DNA from: an uncultured Myxococcales bacterium
Lineage (GTDB): Bacteria > Myxococcota_A > UBA9042 > DTJE01
DNA: 33,661 nt
NCBI GenBank assembly: GCA_903847405.1
Contig: CAINDP010000107.1
Location: 1 to 33,661 of the forward strand
Reading direction: 5' to 3'
Part shown: piece by piece, positions 8,382 through 16,206 of the stretch
Numbering within the stretch: position 1 is the first letter of the stretch
Layout of the letters: each line of letters opens with the position of its first letter
The notes under the pieces: generated by a model
What the model was told of the DNA's origin: nothing
Seen by the model: the letters and a program-made list of their open reading frames with translations, nothing else
The model's database searches: none
Translations under genes and position numbers: made by a program

Positions 8382-9212
8382 TCAAGGCTCCCAGGGACCG
8401 ACGACCTTCAGGCCCCGCAGGACCCCCTTGCCCTCCAGCACCGGCCCGTGGCCCGGGAACACGGTGTGGACCGGCAGTTCCTGCAGCGTCGCGATCGTCG
8501 CTTGCATCGACGCACGATCGACCTGGAGGGGGTTCCATTCCCCGCCCAGGAAGTTCCGGACCGTGTCCCCCGTCACCAGGAACCCCGCCCGGCGGTGGAA
8601 CAGCGCGATGGCGTCGTCCGCGTGGCCCGGCGTTTCCAGGACCGTCCAGCCCGGCAGGCCGTCGATACGCGCGCCGTCCTTCAAGGACCGCAATTCGGCC
8701 TGGAAGGGGTTCGGTGCGTTGGGAAAGCCGAACCGGGGGCCGTCGGGCCAGTCCGACCGCGACGGGGACGGAAGACCCTGATACACCCACCCTCCGACCA
8801 GATGCAAGGCGTCCCGATGGTCGGGGAAGCGGAGCGGCGGTCCCCCGCGAATCGCGTCAAATGCCGCGCGACCTACGGCGACGGGCGTTTCCAGTTCCCG
8901 GGCCAGGGCATCGATCCCCATCACGTGGTCGCAGTGCAGATGGGAGGCGACGACGACGCGGACCTCCGACGGGGACCGCCCCAGCCACCGCAGGGCCTCC
9001 AGCACCCGGGGCACGTCCGCATTGGAGCCCACGTCCACCACGGCCACCGCCCGGGGGGCCAGCAGCAGGTAGGTGACGGAGTACCGGTTCGGGAGGGCGA
9101 CCACCGTCGCGCCGGCGCGGGACACGACCCGGACGTCCGGAGCGCCGGCAGGAGACAGGCGCGCGGCCCAGGGACGCGCCGTCGGGAAGGGGGCCGGGGG
9201 AAACAGGTCCAT
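8382..9212 (-). CDS. Metallo-beta-lactamase-fold hydrolase
   Basis: The 276-residue protein has the zinc-binding signature SHLHCDHVMG (HxHxDH). Later ligands are visible in LETPGHADD (His), VTGDTVRNF (Asp) and VFPGHGPVL (His), so both metal sites appear intact. The fold covers thioesterases, lactonases, glyoxalase II and phosphodiesterases. The layout is close to glyoxalase II or lactonase-type enzymes, but the substrate is unknown. The start at 9212 is supported by GAGGTG just upstream; longer frames run into the antisense of the kinase gene. It lies 44 bp after the FGGY kinase gene and 17 bp before the amidase gene, so it should be co-transcribed with both. An activated thioester, lactone or phosphodiester made by the upstream enzymes is a reasonable guess. 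Confidence 0.9.
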   Translation of the reverse strand: MDLFPPAPFPTARPWAARLSPAGAPDVRVVSRAGATVVALPNRYSVTYLLLAPRAVAVVDVGSNADVPRVLEALRWLGRSPSEVRVVVASHLHCDHVMGIDALARELETPVAVGRAAFDAIRGGPPLRFPDHRDALHLVGGWVYQGLPSPSRSDWPDGPRFGFPNAPNPFQAELRSLKDGARIDGLPGWTVLETPGHADDAIALFHRRAGFLVTGDTVRNFLGGEWNPLQVDRASMQATIATLQELPVHTVFPGHGPVLEGKGVLRGLKVVGPWEP

Positions 9213-9256
9213 CGCGCACCTCGCAAGACACGGCTGGGTCGCCCGCCAGGGCCGAC

Positions 9257-10819
9257 CTACGGAAGCGGGGGATACCCGGTGATTTCCCGAATGGACCGGT
9301 ACAGCGGCTGCAACCGCGCGTACAGGGGCCGGTAGACCGACCGGTACAACTGGTCGTACCGCTGCACGTTCGCCGCCACGGGTTCGAACACCCGCCCCAC
9401 GCCGGTCATCGCCGCCACGGCCGTGCGCAGGTCCGGATGCAGCCCGGCTCCGACGGCGCCCAGGATCGCGGCGCCCAGCCCGGAAGCCTCGTCGCAGGAC
9501 GGACGCCGGGCCGGCATCCCGAAGACGTCGGCCGTGATCTGCAGGACCAGGTCGCTGCGGGAACCGCCGCCGCACAGGGTCAGTTCCGTCAGGGGCGTGC
9601 CGGTCCGGGCCACCACCAGGTCCCGGCCGCTGCGCATCTCGTAGGCCAGGCCCTCCAGGATCGCCCGGTACAGGTGCGGCTTCCGGTGCGCCGCCCCGAA
9701 GCCGATGATGGCGCCCTTCCCTTCCGGCCCCGGATGCCGCAGCCCGGGGGTCCAGTAGGGCTGCAGCGTCAGGCCCAGGGAGCCCGGGGGCACCTCGGCG
9801 GCCAGGGCCTCCAGCAGCACTTCGGGCTCCAGGCCCTGCTCCGTGGCGCGCTGGCGTTCCAGATGGGCGAACTGCTCCTTGAACCAGGTCACCATCCAGA
9901 AGCCCCGGAAGACCTGGTACTCGATGTTGTAGCGGCCGGGGCGGGCGCTGGGGTACGGCGGGACCAGGCGGACGGGCTCGACGTACTTCGCCGAATCCAC
10001 GTTGAAGGTCGCGGTGGTGCCGTACCCGATGCACCCCTGGTGCGGCTCCAGGCACCCCGACCCGAGCACTTCACAAGCCTTGTCGGATGCGCCGGATATC
10101 ACAGGCAATCCAACCGGGAGTCCGGTGTGGGCGGCGGCGGCGGCCGTGACGGTTCCCAGGGGCTCCCCGGGCGCGACCAGCACCGGGAGGGTGCCGGGTT
10201 CCACGGCCAGGGCGCTCCACTTCCAGTCGGACGCGCCGCTCCAGGCCAGCTTCTTGAAGTCGAACGGGACGTAGCCGACGGTGCAGGCGACCGAATCCCG
10301 CGCCTGGCCGGTCATCCGCAGCGTCACGAAACCCGACAGCAGCAGGAAGCGGGCCGTCTGCCGGTGGATGTCGGGCTGGTGCTCGGCGACCCAGTTGCAC
10401 TCGGCCTCGGCCTGGAAGCGGGCGACGACACCCCGGGCGCCCGCCAGGGTCAGGGCGGCGTTCCAGGCCCGCGGCAGCCGGGGCGGGCGAGCCGACCGGC
10501 GCTGGTCCAGCCAGATGATTGCCGGGCGCAGGGGGCGATCGGCGGCGTCCAGGTGAACGACCGTCCCGCGCTGGAAGGTCATGACCACGGCGGCCACGCG
10601 GTCCACCGACACGCGCCCCTGCTCCCACAGCAGCCGGCACGCGGTGCCGACGCGCTCCCAGAAATAGTCGGGGTCCATCTCGGCCCAGCCGGGTTCCGGG
10701 GACAGGTACGGGGGGTCGTAGGGGGCACGCGCCTTGTCCAGCATGCGGCCGCGGGCGTCGAACACCAGGGCACGGGTGCTCTGGGTGCCCACGTCGATGG
10801 CCAGGATGGCGTCCTTCAT
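9257..10819 (-). CDS. FGGY-family carbohydrate/polyol kinase
   Basis: The 520-residue product begins with the ATP phosphate-binding motif AIDVGTQSTRALVFD. It also has WLDQRR (substrate region), GYGTTATFN (second phosphate loop) and LTLCGGGSRSDL with DEASGLGAAILG (adenosine/FGGY C-terminal motif). The family phosphorylates sugars and polyols such as glycerol, erythritol, xylulose and ribulose. It is not a typical GlpK by motif and looks closer to the YgcE/xylulokinase-like branch. E. coli ygcE lies next to ygcU, an AGPS-like flavoprotein, so the pairing here has a precedent. Its ATG shares four bases with the stop of glpD (ATGA), which implies translational coupling. GAGGTG lies upstream of the start. 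Confidence 0.9.
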   Translation of the reverse strand: MKDAILAIDVGTQSTRALVFDARGRMLDKARAPYDPPYLSPEPGWAEMDPDYFWERVGTACRLLWEQGRVSVDRVAAVVMTFQRGTVVHLDAADRPLRPAIIWLDQRRSARPPRLPRAWNAALTLAGARGVVARFQAEAECNWVAEHQPDIHRQTARFLLLSGFVTLRMTGQARDSVACTVGYVPFDFKKLAWSGASDWKWSALAVEPGTLPVLVAPGEPLGTVTAAAAAHTGLPVGLPVISGASDKACEVLGSGCLEPHQGCIGYGTTATFNVDSAKYVEPVRLVPPYPSARPGRYNIEYQVFRGFWMVTWFKEQFAHLERQRATEQGLEPEVLLEALAAEVPPGSLGLTLQPYWTPGLRHPGPEGKGAIIGFGAAHRKPHLYRAILEGLAYEMRSGRDLVVARTGTPLTELTLCGGGSRSDLVLQITADVFGMPARRPSCDEASGLGAAILGAVGAGLHPDLRTAVAAMTGVGRVFEPVAANVQRYDQLYRSVYRPLYARLQPLYRSIREITGYPPLP

Positions 10820-12387
10820 CGTGCACCTCGTGTCAGAGATTTCCCGTCCGCCAGCAGGGCGGGACTGTAGAACCGCCGCCACAGGTCGTTGTAGCGGATT
10901 GCCTCCAGGTCCCACCGGGCCTCGTCCCAGCCCAGGGCGGGGCGGACGCGCGGCCCCAGGGCCGGCAGCAGCGACGCGCCGCCGTCCGGCAGCAGCAGGC
11001 CCACCCGCGTCCGGCGCAGCAGCAGGTCGTCCAGGTGCACCACCTGCTCGTGCCGGACCGCCCAGTCCAGTTCGGCCCACAGGAACCGGGTGTCCTCGAT
11101 GGTTTCGAGCCCGCCGGGAAGAGCCCCTGCCAGGACCGCCGGGGCGTCGGGACCGAACCGGCCGGCCAGGCGAGCCGGCAGGTCCACGGCATCCGGATCC
11201 ACCGGGGAGCCCGCCACGGGGGGCTGCCCCGGGGCGCCCAGGTCGCGGACGGCCAGGTCCAGCGCCCTGCGGGCCATCCGGCGGAAGGTGGTCAGCTTGC
11301 CGCCCGCGATCGTGACCAGGCCGTCGTCCACCCACAGCGCCTCGTCGCGGGATTCGCGGGAGGGGTCCTTCTTCCCGGTGCCGATGACCGGCCGCACGCC
11401 GGCGATGGTCGAAAGGACGTCCCCGGGGACCAGGTTCGCCTGGGGAAAGAAGGCGTTGGCGGCCTCCAGAAGGTAGAGCCCTTCCTCCGGCGCGATGGCC
11501 GGCTCCACGGACAGGGACGCGGGATGGTCCAGGTCCGTGGTCCCCAGCAGGATCCGGCCCTCCCAGGGCAGGATGTACAGGTTCCGGCCGTCCGCCGGGC
11601 TGCGCAGGGCCACCGCACGGTCCAGGGGCAGGCGATGGAAGGGCAGGACCAGGTGGCTTCCCCGCAGGGGCCGCAGGCGGGGTTTGCCGCCCTGGCCGCA
11701 CCGCAGGCCGTCGGCCCAGGCGCCCGTCGCGTTGACCACGGCCCGCGCCTGGATCTCGCGGCTGCGACCCGTGACGACGTCCACGGCCGCCACGCCCGCG
11801 ACGCGCCCCTCGCCGTCCCGCAGCACGCGGGCGACCGAAACGTAGTTCAGCGCCGTGCCGCCCAGGGCCCGGCCCTCGGCCAGGACCCGCAGGACCAGTC
11901 GGGCATCGTCCGTCGTGCCGTCCAGGAAGGACCAGGCGCCGCGCTCCAGGCCGGCCAGGCCCGGGACGTGGGCGGACAGTTCCTCGCCCCGCCGGAACTT
12001 CCGGCTGGGCCGACCGGCCATGCGGTCGTACATCGCCAGCAGGACCGCCAGGCCCCCCTTCATGACGCACCCGCCCCGCCGGGGCATCGGGATCACGAAT
12101 TCCAGCGGCGTGACCAGGCCGGCGTACCGGCGCAGCATGTCCTCCCGCTCGCGGACGCTGTGGAACGACGTCCGGATCTGGCCCTGGGCGATGTAGCGCA
12201 GCCCGCCGTGGACCAGCTTCCCGGATCGGCTGGACGTGCCCCAGGCGAAATCGCGCTGCTCCAGCAGCAGGCAGCGGTAGCCGGCCGCGGCTGCCTGCGC
12301 GAACACGCCGGCCCCCGTGATCCCGCCCCCCACCACCACCAGGTCCCAGGGCGCATCCAGTGCGTCCCATGCCTCGTCGCGCGTCAT
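10816..12387 (-). CDS. glpD: Glycerol-3-phosphate dehydrogenase-like flavoenzyme
   Basis: The 523-residue protein has the GlpD hallmarks: an N-terminal FAD dinucleotide-binding motif (VVVGGGITGAGV), then FAWGTSSRSGKLVHGGLRY, a substrate-binding stretch near IGTGKKDPSRES and the C-terminal VTIAGGKLTTFRRMA. It would oxidise sn-glycerol-3-phosphate or another polyol phosphate to the keto phosphate, passing electrons to quinone. Erythritol-phosphate dehydrogenase EryB belongs to the same family, so an alternative polyol phosphate is possible next to an FGGY kinase. Both ends overlap neighbours by ATGA: its start overlaps the stop of the AGPS-like gene, and its stop overlaps the start of the kinase gene. 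Confidence 0.92.
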   Translation of the reverse strand: MTRDEAWDALDAPWDLVVVGGGITGAGVFAQAAAAGYRCLLLEQRDFAWGTSSRSGKLVHGGLRYIAQGQIRTSFHSVREREDMLRRYAGLVTPLEFVIPMPRRGGCVMKGGLAVLLAMYDRMAGRPSRKFRRGEELSAHVPGLAGLERGAWSFLDGTTDDARLVLRVLAEGRALGGTALNYVSVARVLRDGEGRVAGVAAVDVVTGRSREIQARAVVNATGAWADGLRCGQGGKPRLRPLRGSHLVLPFHRLPLDRAVALRSPADGRNLYILPWEGRILLGTTDLDHPASLSVEPAIAPEEGLYLLEAANAFFPQANLVPGDVLSTIAGVRPVIGTGKKDPSRESRDEALWVDDGLVTIAGGKLTTFRRMARRALDLAVRDLGAPGQPPVAGSPVDPDAVDLPARLAGRFGPDAPAVLAGALPGGLETIEDTRFLWAELDWAVRHEQVVHLDDLLLRRTRVGLLLPDGGASLLPALGPRVRPALGWDEARWDLEAIRYNDLWRRFYSPALLADGKSLTRGAR

Positions 12388-14003
12388 GTTCCAACCTCCT
12401 CCCCGTCGCCGTGCAGCAGGTTGCCGGTGTCGAACAGGCCCTCGGGATCCACGGCCCGGACGGCCGATCGCAACAGGGACATGCCGACCGGGCCCTTTTC
12501 CGCGGGCAGCCAGGCCCGGTGGTCGCGGCCGACGCCGTGCTGGTGGCTGATGGTCCCGCCGAAGCGGCCGATCGTTTCACAGGCCGCGGCCTTGGCACGG
12601 CCCCAGCGTTCCAGCAGGGCCTCCGGGTCGGCGCCCAGGCGGAACAGGTACGTCGTGTAGGCGCTGGTCCCGTGGGGATACACGTGGGACAGGTGCGTGA
12701 AGATGTGGATTTTTTCGCTTTCGGTTTCGAATTCGGCCCGGATCGCCGACTCCACGGCAGCGATGTACTGGGGGACCTGGGCCCAGGGCAGCGCCGTTTC
12801 CAGCGTGTCGATCCCGTATCCCCGCTCCCAGAGGCTGTTCCGCAGGTACGGGAACTCGAAGCGGGTCCGGAACCACTTGTTGCCCGCGATCCCGCCGATG
12901 ACCACGCCGCCGTGCTTGCGGACCAGGGCATGGGTTTCGGCCAGGGCCGTCCGCACGCGACGGGGGCTGCCGGCGGCGCCCACCAGCATCAGGCACGCGT
13001 CCTCGCGCACGCCGTGCAACCCCAGCCAGCCGTCCAGGACCCGGGCCTTGAACCCCCCGTGCCCACTGAGGGCCAGACCCGTGCGGGTTTCTTCGGTCAG
13101 GCTCAGGCGGGCCATGATCAGGTCCACGCCCGACTGGACGATTTCCCGGACGCAGGCCATGCCGGCCTCCGGGTTCGGCAGGAAGCACCCCGAAAAGGCC
13201 TGGCGGGCGGGCTGGCGCATGACCTTCATCGTGCACGACGTGATCACGCCCAGGCGCCCCTCGGACCCCAGCACGACCTGGCGCAGGTCCGGACCTGCGG
13301 CCGACGCCGGCACCGGGGCGATGCGGAGGGTGTCCCGGGCGTTCACGACCTCGCCCCCGGCGAACAGGCCCTCGATCCGGCCGTAGCCCTTGGAGAAGTG
13401 GCCGGCGCTGCGGGTCGCGACCCAGCCGCCCAGCGTCGACAGTTCGAAGGACTGGGGATAGTGTCCCAGCGTGAAGCCCCGGGCGTTCAGGGCGGCTTCC
13501 AGGTCCGGTCCCACGACGCCCGCCTGGAACGTGGCCAGGCAGCCGGCGGCATCCAGGTCCAGCAGCGCCGTCATCCGCTCCATCGACAGGCCCAGGACGG
13601 GCCGGTCCACGCCGGCCACGGACAGGTGGCCCGCGACGCTGGTTCCGCCGCCCCAGGGCAGGACCACGGCCCCGACGTCCCGGGCATGCGCCAGGAAGCC
13701 GCGGACCTCGTCCGTCGTCGTGGGGAACGCCACGCCGTCCAGGATCGCCGGCAGCCGCCCCGTGCGGATCGCGACCCAGTCGGGGAAGCTCTGGCCCACG
13801 CCGTGGCGCAGACGGGCTTCCCCGCCGGTGTCGATGCCCGGGGCCGCCTGCAGGCGGGAGGCCGGCAGCCCCGCGATCGCGGCCGCCATCGTGGCGTCCT
13901 TCGGCGGCGAGGCGGTTCCCAGGCGGGCCTCCAGGAAGGCCCGGGCCCCCTCGTTCACGTCGTGGTGGTTGCCGTCGTCGCCCCAGCCGTTCCAGCGTCG
14001 CAT
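12384..14003 (-). CDS. AGPS-like FAD-linked oxidase
   Basis: The 539-residue product is a VAO/PCMH-type flavoprotein. The FAD-binding region includes VAFPTTTDEVRGFLAHAR and VLPWGGGTSVAGHLS, then STLGGWVATRSAGHFSKGYG. The C-terminal part has SHQHGVGRDHRAWL, aligning with the HHHGVGK active-site segment of alkyldihydroxyacetonephosphate synthase (AGPS), here with Gln as the middle residue. AGPS swaps the acyl chain of acyl-DHAP for a fatty alcohol to make ether lipids; bacterial relatives include YgcU and many lactate- or glycolate-oxidase-like enzymes. With GlpD and a kinase in the same operon, glycerolipid or ether-glycerol chemistry is plausible but unproven. The gene starts 36 bp after the regulator gene and is coupled to glpD by a 4-bp overlap. 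Confidence 0.85.
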   Translation of the reverse strand: MRRWNGWGDDGNHHDVNEGARAFLEARLGTASPPKDATMAAAIAGLPASRLQAAPGIDTGGEARLRHGVGQSFPDWVAIRTGRLPAILDGVAFPTTTDEVRGFLAHARDVGAVVLPWGGGTSVAGHLSVAGVDRPVLGLSMERMTALLDLDAAGCLATFQAGVVGPDLEAALNARGFTLGHYPQSFELSTLGGWVATRSAGHFSKGYGRIEGLFAGGEVVNARDTLRIAPVPASAAGPDLRQVVLGSEGRLGVITSCTMKVMRQPARQAFSGCFLPNPEAGMACVREIVQSGVDLIMARLSLTEETRTGLALSGHGGFKARVLDGWLGLHGVREDACLMLVGAAGSPRRVRTALAETHALVRKHGGVVIGGIAGNKWFRTRFEFPYLRNSLWERGYGIDTLETALPWAQVPQYIAAVESAIRAEFETESEKIHIFTHLSHVYPHGTSAYTTYLFRLGADPEALLERWGRAKAAACETIGRFGGTISHQHGVGRDHRAWLPAEKGPVGMSLLRSAVRAVDPEGLFDTGNLLHGDGEEVGT

Positions 14004-14017
14004 CGTTGCTCCTTCCG

Positions 14018-14032
14018 GTCGCCTTTGGCGAC
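14018..14032 (-). other. Intercistronic stem-loop
   Basis: In the 36-bp gap between the regulator stop and the AGPS-like start, GTCGCC-AAA-GGCGAC forms a perfect six-pair stem with a three-base loop, ending a few bases before the GGAAGGAGC ribosome-binding site. It might stabilise or tune the downstream part of the mRNA. Confidence 0.4.
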
Positions 14033-14039
14033 GTCGTCC

Positions 14040-14729
14040 CTAGGCCGTCCGGTTCCAGGCCTCGCCGGCTGCCGCCAGGGCCCGCACGGCCACTTCCCGC
14101 GCGCGCCCGCCGTCCCGGTCCATGGCCGCCGCCAGCAGGTCCTGGTAGTACTGCAGGGAGGACTGGCGGTTTTCCGCGGCCGCGAAGTACCGGGCCGCCA
14201 GCGTTTCGTAGAACGGGTCGAAACTGTTGAGGATCAGCAGGAACACCGGGTTCGGGTCCAGGCGGGCCAGGGCCCGGTGCAGTTCCCAGTCGAACCGGGC
14301 GAAGGCCCGGGGGTCGTCGGACAGCGCAGCGGCTTCCGCCAGCGTCGCCACCACGCGGGCCGGGTCCCGGGCCACGGCATCCCCGATGAAGACCGGCGCC
14401 AGGGCCGTGCGGATATCCAGCATGTGCGCGACGAACGCCGCTCCGACCGGCGACGGATGGCCGATGATGGCCGGGATCACGTTCAGGGTGCCCGTGGACA
14501 GGTAGTCGTTGACCACCGTGGCAGACCCCTTCCGCACCGTGATCCAGCCGTCCCGCTCCAGGCGGGAAATCGCCTCGCGCAGCGTGGGCCGTCCCACGCC
14601 CAGTTCCACCGCCATCTCCCGCTCCAGCGGCAGCGTGGTCCCCGGCCCGAACCGGCCGTCGACGATCCAGCCGACGATCCGCCGTTCCACCTGGTCCGAC
14701 AGTCTCTGCTTCCCCGGGGTCACACTCAA
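14040..14729 (-). CDS. FadR/GntR-family transcriptional regulator
   Basis: The 229-residue protein has an N-terminal winged helix typical of GntR regulators (PLEREMAVELGVGRPTLREAI, then LERDGWITVRKGSATVV). An all-helical FadR-type (FCD) ligand domain follows, with the metal/ligand-site pattern D..R.ALAP (about residue 109), FDWELHRALARL and a later helix. Such regulators usually repress the adjacent operon and respond to an organic acid or acyl compound. The start is uncommon: TTG at 14729 with AGGT upstream, or GTG at 14723 two codons later. It is the first gene of the operon, and two palindromes at its start suggest autoregulation. Confidence 0.9.
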   Translation of the reverse strand: MSVTPGKQRLSDQVERRIVGWIVDGRFGPGTTLPLEREMAVELGVGRPTLREAISRLERDGWITVRKGSATVVNDYLSTGTLNVIPAIIGHPSPVGAAFVAHMLDIRTALAPVFIGDAVARDPARVVATLAEAAALSDDPRAFARFDWELHRALARLDPNPVFLLILNSFDPFYETLAARYFAAAENRQSSLQYYQDLLAAAMDRDGGRAREVAVRALAAAGEAWNRTA

Positions 14730-14760
14730 GGTCTTACCTGTTCCGTTTCAGGTCTGACCT
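14729..14760 (-). promoter_or_regulatory. Twin FadR-type operator palindromes
   Basis: AGGTCTTACCT (14729-14739) and AGGTCTGACCT (14750-14760) are two palindromes with AGGT/ACCT arms and three-base centres, 21 bp apart, which is two helical turns. FadR-subfamily operators commonly have the form NGTNNNACN. They lie between the -10 box and the start codon of the regulator, a good position for repression. Confidence 0.6.
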
Positions 14761-14761
14761 G

Positions 14762-14790
14762 CTTCTACCCCCGCGGGTCCCGGGTGTCAA
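14762..14790 (-). promoter_or_regulatory. Promoter of the regulator-AGPS-glpD-kinase operon
   Basis: On the minus strand a perfect TTGACA (14790-14785) is followed after 17 bp by TAGAAG (14767-14762). Transcription would start near 14755, inside the distal operator palindrome. Confidence 0.6.
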
Positions 14791-14797
14791 GCGACCG

Positions 14798-14960
14798 AAA
14801 TGGGGACAGACACCATTTCTCGCAAGCACTGGTTTTCACAGTCAACCGCTGGCACACGGAAAATCGGAGGCTCAACCCCCTTTCTGCCACACGATCATCA
14901 CAAGTCCCCGTCCTCACGATCAAAGGCTGGCGCCAGAGAAATCGGTGTCTGTCCCCATTT
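14798..14960. mobile_element. MITE/REP-like element with terminal inverted repeats
   Basis: The left end (14798-14820) begins AAATGGGGACAGACACC and the right end (14937-14960) is its reverse complement with a single extra base, giving 23/24-nt terminal inverted repeats around a 163-bp element with no ORF of its own. Inside, 14823-14882 and 14901-14960 align without gaps at roughly 38 of 60 positions by hand, so the element contains a diverged tandem duplication with a 78-bp period. The terminal sequence is one I recall flanking IS200-like REP-associated tyrosine transposases in many bacteria, which suggests a non-autonomous copy. Another GTCCCCATTT copy follows at 14966-14975. Confidence 0.6.
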
Positions 14961-15023
14961 CCGCTGTCCCCATTTCCGGGGAGCGCCGGGCCGCGGTGGG
15001 AAGGGGCCGGGCGCCCGGGGACC

Positions 15024-15052
15024 TTGCGCGCGCGGCGTGCCTACGGGACAAT
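15024..15052 (+). promoter_or_regulatory. Putative promoter of the DsrE-like gene
   Basis: TTGCGC (15024-15029) and GACAAT (15047-15052) are spaced by 17 bp, 60 bp before the ATG at 15113. The match is moderate, but the spacing and position fit. Confidence 0.4.
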
Positions 15053-15112
15053 CGCCACCACCCCGTTTCGGGACTGGCCGACGACGAGGGCCGCCACCAG
15101 GAGAGGAATCCC

Positions 15113-15484
15113 ATGACGCGCAAGATCCTGTTCGTGCTGTTCGCCGACGACGAGTGCCGCCAGTCCCATGCGTTGTGGTACACGCTGGACCTCCACCGCC
15201 AGGGCCACGAGGTCCGGCTGCTCCTGGAAGGGGCGGGGGCCCAACTGGTGCAGCAACTGGAGGTCCCGGGATCCGGGCGGGGCGACCTGCTGCGCAAGGT
15301 GCAGTCCGCCGGCCTGCTGGTGGGCGCATGCCACGCGGCCTCCATCGGCTGCGGCCAACCGGGGCTCGACAGCCCGGCCGTGCGGACGGCGACGGCCTAT
15401 GGCATCCCGCTGCGGGAAGACATGGACGGCCACGCCGGGTTATCGACCTTCGTCCAGCAGGGATACGAACTGGTCGTGATCTGA
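15113..15484 (+). CDS. DsrE-like small protein
   Basis: This 123-residue cytoplasmic protein looks like the DsrE/DsrF-like fold: a first strand (KILFVLFADDE), an amphipathic helix (ALWYTLDLHRQG), a second strand (HEVRLLLEGAGAQL), and a Cys-containing loop (LLVGACHAASIGCG) where family members that transfer sulfur carry a reactive cysteine. The 124-codon length is normal for the family. The start is set by AGGAGAGGA 5-6 bases upstream. No dsr, tus or sox partners are nearby, so a role in sulfur relay is not supported by context. It stands alone downstream of the inverted-repeat element. Confidence 0.65.
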   Translation: MTRKILFVLFADDECRQSHALWYTLDLHRQGHEVRLLLEGAGAQLVQQLEVPGSGRGDLLRKVQSAGLLVGACHAASIGCGQPGLDSPAVRTATAYGIPLREDMDGHAGLSTFVQQGYELVVI

Positions 15485-15511
15485 TGCTCCTCCCGAGCGC
15501 GCAGGCGACCG

Positions 15512-15599
15512 GTTTCCTCAGGAAACTCTCGCCGGAGCCGTAGCCGACTCGGGACGATCCAACGAGGCAACGGGGGCCGGCGAGCGGGGATCGGCCCCC
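15512..15599 (+). promoter_or_regulatory. Structured leader with three hairpins
   Basis: The 127-bp gap before the gene at 15612 contains three successive stem-loops: GTTTCC-tca-GGAAAC (15512-15526), a nested CTCG/CGAG with GGA/TCC (15548-15566), and an eight-pair perfect stem GGGGGCCG/CGGCCCCC (15572-15579 with 15592-15599). The last stem ends right beside the ribosome-binding site GGGAGG. I match it to no riboswitch class that I know. The first hairpin might also serve the upstream gene's 3' end. Confidence 0.35.
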
Positions 15600-15611
15600 C
15601 GGGAGGATGGC

Positions 15612-16163
15612 ATGCGCAAGTCGGTACGGTTCGCGATCCTGTTCGGTGCGGCCCTGGTGGCCTGCGATCCCGCCAATGCGATGGACGACCTTCCGATCAC
15701 GGGGGACGTTCCGGTCGATGCCGTCGACGCGGTGGACGCGCCGGACCTCGCCGACGTCCCCCTGGCGCACGGGTGCTGCCGGGTCGACGGGGACTGCATC
15801 GCGGACGGCGGGGGAGCACGGACCTGCGCCTTCCGGGCCTGGGCCGACCCGGGCGAGCCGGGAGCCTGCAAGACCACCCCGCCGACGGGTCAGTGCTGGG
15901 ACGACGGCGACTGCCTGGTCGGACAGGGCTGCAAGGGCAGTTCCTTCTGCCCCTGCGATCAGGCCTGCGGCGCGCCCGAGGCGCTGGGCACCTGCAAGCC
16001 CCTGGCCGGTGTCGGCGAGTCCTGCGGAAGCGAGGGAGCCAACTGCCAGCCGGGCCTGGCCTGCTGCTATCCCTGCGGCCAGGGCGGCTGCGACTACCAG
16101 TGCGCGGAGCCCTGCGACGCCGCGCAGCCCAGTTGCACGGACGGGTGCATGGCGTACCCGTGA
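15612..16163 (+). CDS. Small Cys-rich exported lipoprotein
   Basis: The 183-residue product starts with a signal peptide and lipobox-like LVAC (Cys18). A short Asp/Val/Ala linker (about 32-50) leads into a cysteine-rich domain with about 24 cysteines. The spacing recalls Dickkopf-like or metallothionein-like disulfide modules common in myxobacterial exported proteins: HGCCRVDGDC, GQCWDDGDCLVGQGCKG, FCPCDQACG and LACCYPCGQGGCDYQC. No enzymatic motif is visible. The ATG is supported by GGGAGG about 6 bases upstream. It is followed after 43 bp by a secreted phosphatase-fold gene on the same strand. Confidence 0.72.
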   Translation: MRKSVRFAILFGAALVACDPANAMDDLPITGDVPVDAVDAVDAPDLADVPLAHGCCRVDGDCIADGGGARTCAFRAWADPGEPGACKTTPPTGQCWDDGDCLVGQGCKGSSFCPCDQACGAPEALGTCKPLAGVGESCGSEGANCQPGLACCYPCGQGGCDYQCAEPCDAAQPSCTDGCMAYP

Positions 16164-16206
16164 GGCGCCGACCGCGAAGCACCCGCGTCGGATGAGGAAG
16201 GAAGAC

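Noticed and set aside
9257-12931. Very long minus-strand open frame of 1224 codons
   Set aside because: Only its last 520 codons make a recognisable protein (the FGGY kinase from 10819). The rest is an out-of-frame shadow of glpD and the AGPS-like gene.
14730-15112. CRISPR array or tRNA in the longest gene-free stretch
   Set aside because: Only two diverged repeats with inverted ends and no spacer pattern; no cloverleaf seen.
15485-15611. Known riboswitch (cobalamin, c-di-GMP, glycine, guanidine-II)
   Set aside because: None of the characteristic conserved boxes could be matched.
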